Assembly (NCBI GenBank): GCA_025357775.1 | Contig: JANXOQ010000012.1 | Location: 1 to 6,881, forward strand | Reading direction: 5' to 3' | Length of the DNA: 6,881 nt | From: Ferruginibacter sp. | GTDB taxonomy: Bacteria > Bacteroidota > Bacteroidia > Chitinophagales > Chitinophagaceae | Shown: piece after piece, positions 5,684-6,881 of the stretch | How positions within the stretch are numbered: position 1 is the first letter of the stretch | How the letters are laid out: every line of letters begins with the position of its first letter | Translations under genes and position numbers: made by a program | The notes under the pieces: generated by a model | The model's database searches: none | The model's input: the letters and a program-made list of their open reading frames with translations, nothing else | What the model was told of the DNA's origin: nothing

Positions 5684-6881
5684 TATTGTACTATTGAAAT
5701 TTTACTTAACAATACAGGGCTGCTACTATTAGTTATATTATATTGATACATTCCATCCTTTGCTATTAATAATGCTATTTCGTTATTCATAATTACATCA
5801 AAGGCATTAATATTTGATACTGTATTTTGTAGTATTAAATTATTACCTGCACTAGCATTGTAAAGTTTGAAACCAGCTTTGCCATCGCATATACCTAATT
5901 TGTTGTTATAAATTCCAAGCCCAAAAGGATTTTCTAATTGGTAGTTTTTTATTAAAACTGGTTGATTAAGATTTGAGATATCCAACACATCTAAAATGTT
6001 TCTATTACCACCACAGGGTCCGCTAGCACGTACGGTTACATAAGCAATATTATTTTGTGCAACTACTGGGTCGCATCCTCTCCAATGTGAAAATGAACTT
6101 AGGTATACAGGTACCGCTGGGTCTGTAAGAGCATAAATAAACATACCAATTGGGCTACCTACTAGTAATGAATTATTAAAACCATACAAGGTTTCAATTT
6201 CACCAGTACTTATAATTGGTTTTACTAATGGGTTGTTTACATTAGTTATATCTATTGGAGTTATGCTATATCTATTTGCTACATACAAATAATTATTTAC
6301 TGTAGCAAATCTTGACAGAGAGCCAGCTTGACCATTTATACCACCCAAAGATTTTGTTGGAGAAGATGCTGCGGTTGCAGATAATAAAAATACATTTCCG
6401 TTATTCATTCTAAAATTACCACTGCTATTGCAATCCATTTCCATTTTTTCCATTTTCTTATCAAAAGATACAATAATTCCTTTATTTAGATCGTCAGCTA
6501 ATCCATAGTTATATTGTCTAAATGGCAATGCATTTTCCGTTCTTTTTACTAGCTGAATATTTGCTGGATTACTTATATTAAAAGTGAGTAAGTCCACATA
6601 ATTATCTACCAATAAAAAGTTACCCTTTGCTATCATATCCATATTGCCAGGTATACTTACAAAAGCAATACGCTGTGGGTTTGTAGGGTTTGTGTTATCA
6701 ATAATGTGAAAACCTTTATCCACTTCATTCATAAAAATATAGTTTCCTTTCACAAAAATTTTACCGTTGCTAGTTAATGCCTTTGCAGGTTGTATGTTTA
6801 CTGTACGAAGGCTGGCCATAGAAGCATATATGGGTGTGTAAGTAATACCATCATAAATTTCTGTACAGTTTTCTTTTGTAC
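5683..6881 (-). CDS. LVIVD-repeat beta-propeller protein (5' end missing)
   Basis: Partial gene. The frame is open to the window edge, so the ATG at 6819 is internal: the 20 codons before it encode sequence ending YTPIYAS that continues smoothly into the family's usual lead-in. The remaining 398 residues contain seven repeats of the LVIVD type. Counted from the Met at 6819, they lie near residues 20-45 (GKIFVKGNYIF...GFHIID), 60-85, 170-195, 207-232, 250-283, 299-324 and 339-364, matching a seven-bladed propeller. Each has a strand, an NN or GN turn, a second strand, then an I-D-I-T/S or similar end followed by NP. Cys249 and Cys269 in the fifth repeat could form a disulfide outside the cytoplasm. 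Related proteins are usually exported or lipid-anchored, but any signal sequence lies outside the window. No catalytic motif is seen; a binding or scaffold role is likely but unproven. It is coupled by TAATG to the beta-rich protein downstream. Confidence 0.88.
   Translation of the reverse strand, partial: TKENCTEIYDGITYTPIYASMASLRTVNIQPAKALTSNGKIFVKGNYIFMNEVDKGFHIIDNTNPTNPQRIAFVSIPGNMDMIAKGNFLLVDNYVDLLTFNISNPANIQLVKRTENALPFRQYNYGLADDLNKGIIVSFDKKMEKMEMDCNSSGNFRMNNGNVFLLSATAASSPTKSLGGINGQAGSLSRFATVNNYLYVANRYSITPIDITNVNNPLVKPIISTGEIETLYGFNNSLLVGSPIGMFIYALTDPAVPVYLSSFSHWRGCDPVVAQNNIAYVTVRASGPCGGNRNILDVLDISNLNQPVLIKNYQLENPFGLGIYNNKLGICDGKAGFKLYNASAGNNLILQNTVSNINAFDVIMNNEIALLIAKDGMYQYNITNSSSPVLLSKISIVQ

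Noticed and set aside
6817..6819. ATG as the true start of the LVIVD protein
   Set aside because: The frame remains open to the window edge and the preceding 20 codons encode the family's usual lead-in; a signal sequence would also be missing with this start.
1..6881. Mobile element, CRISPR array, defence island or other novel system
   Set aside because: No transposase, integrase, regular repeat array or terminal repeats; base composition looks even throughout and the genes are mainly housekeeping.

Overview
The window looks like an ordinary chromosomal segment from an AT-rich member of the Bacteroidota, plausibly near the Chitinophagales. The support is that starts lack Shine-Dalgarno sequences, two upstream regions carry TAnnTTTG-type -7 promoter elements, there is an LVIVD-repeat propeller protein of a kind common in that phylum, and the dapF, Nudix and prfC proteins have Bacteroidota flavour. 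The placement is inferred from sequence style, not from a search. No mobile element, CRISPR array, tRNA or toxin/defence gene is visible.

Layout. Positions 76-1331 (+): dapF, the last racemisation step to meso-diaminopimelate, with a Nudix hydrolase gene overlapping it by 4 bases (ATGA). Positions 1332-2097 hold no protein gene. Most of this stretch (about 1444-1869, minus strand) is the RNase P RNA gene rnpB, closed by an 11-bp P1 helix, with a TATTTTTG promoter box just upstream. Positions 1332-1443 show no clear feature. Positions 1870-2097 are the divergent rnpB/icd promoter region, with a short palindrome and a direct repeat. Positions 2098-3357 (+): icd, isocitrate dehydrogenase of the E. 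coli type. Positions 3358-3420 are a 63-base convergent gap with only a weak A/T hairpin.

Positions 3421-5010 (-): prfC, release factor 3. It has a well-formed Bacteroidota promoter at 5029-5059, and an 8-bp direct repeat two helical turns apart lies just behind it. Positions 5096-6881 (-): a two-gene unit. An LVIVD beta-propeller protein (5' end beyond the window) is followed by a secreted, probably outer-membrane beta-rich protein. Stop and start share one base (TAATG), so the two are probably co-translated.

The genes are mostly unrelated housekeeping functions: cell wall and lysine precursor supply, tRNA 5' processing, the TCA cycle and translation termination recycling. The least characterised part is the propeller and barrel-like pair. 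The main biochemical question is the coenzyme preference of Icd, whose NADP-contact positions differ from the E. coli enzyme. I see no strong evidence for a new system; the points worth checking are listed as findings.
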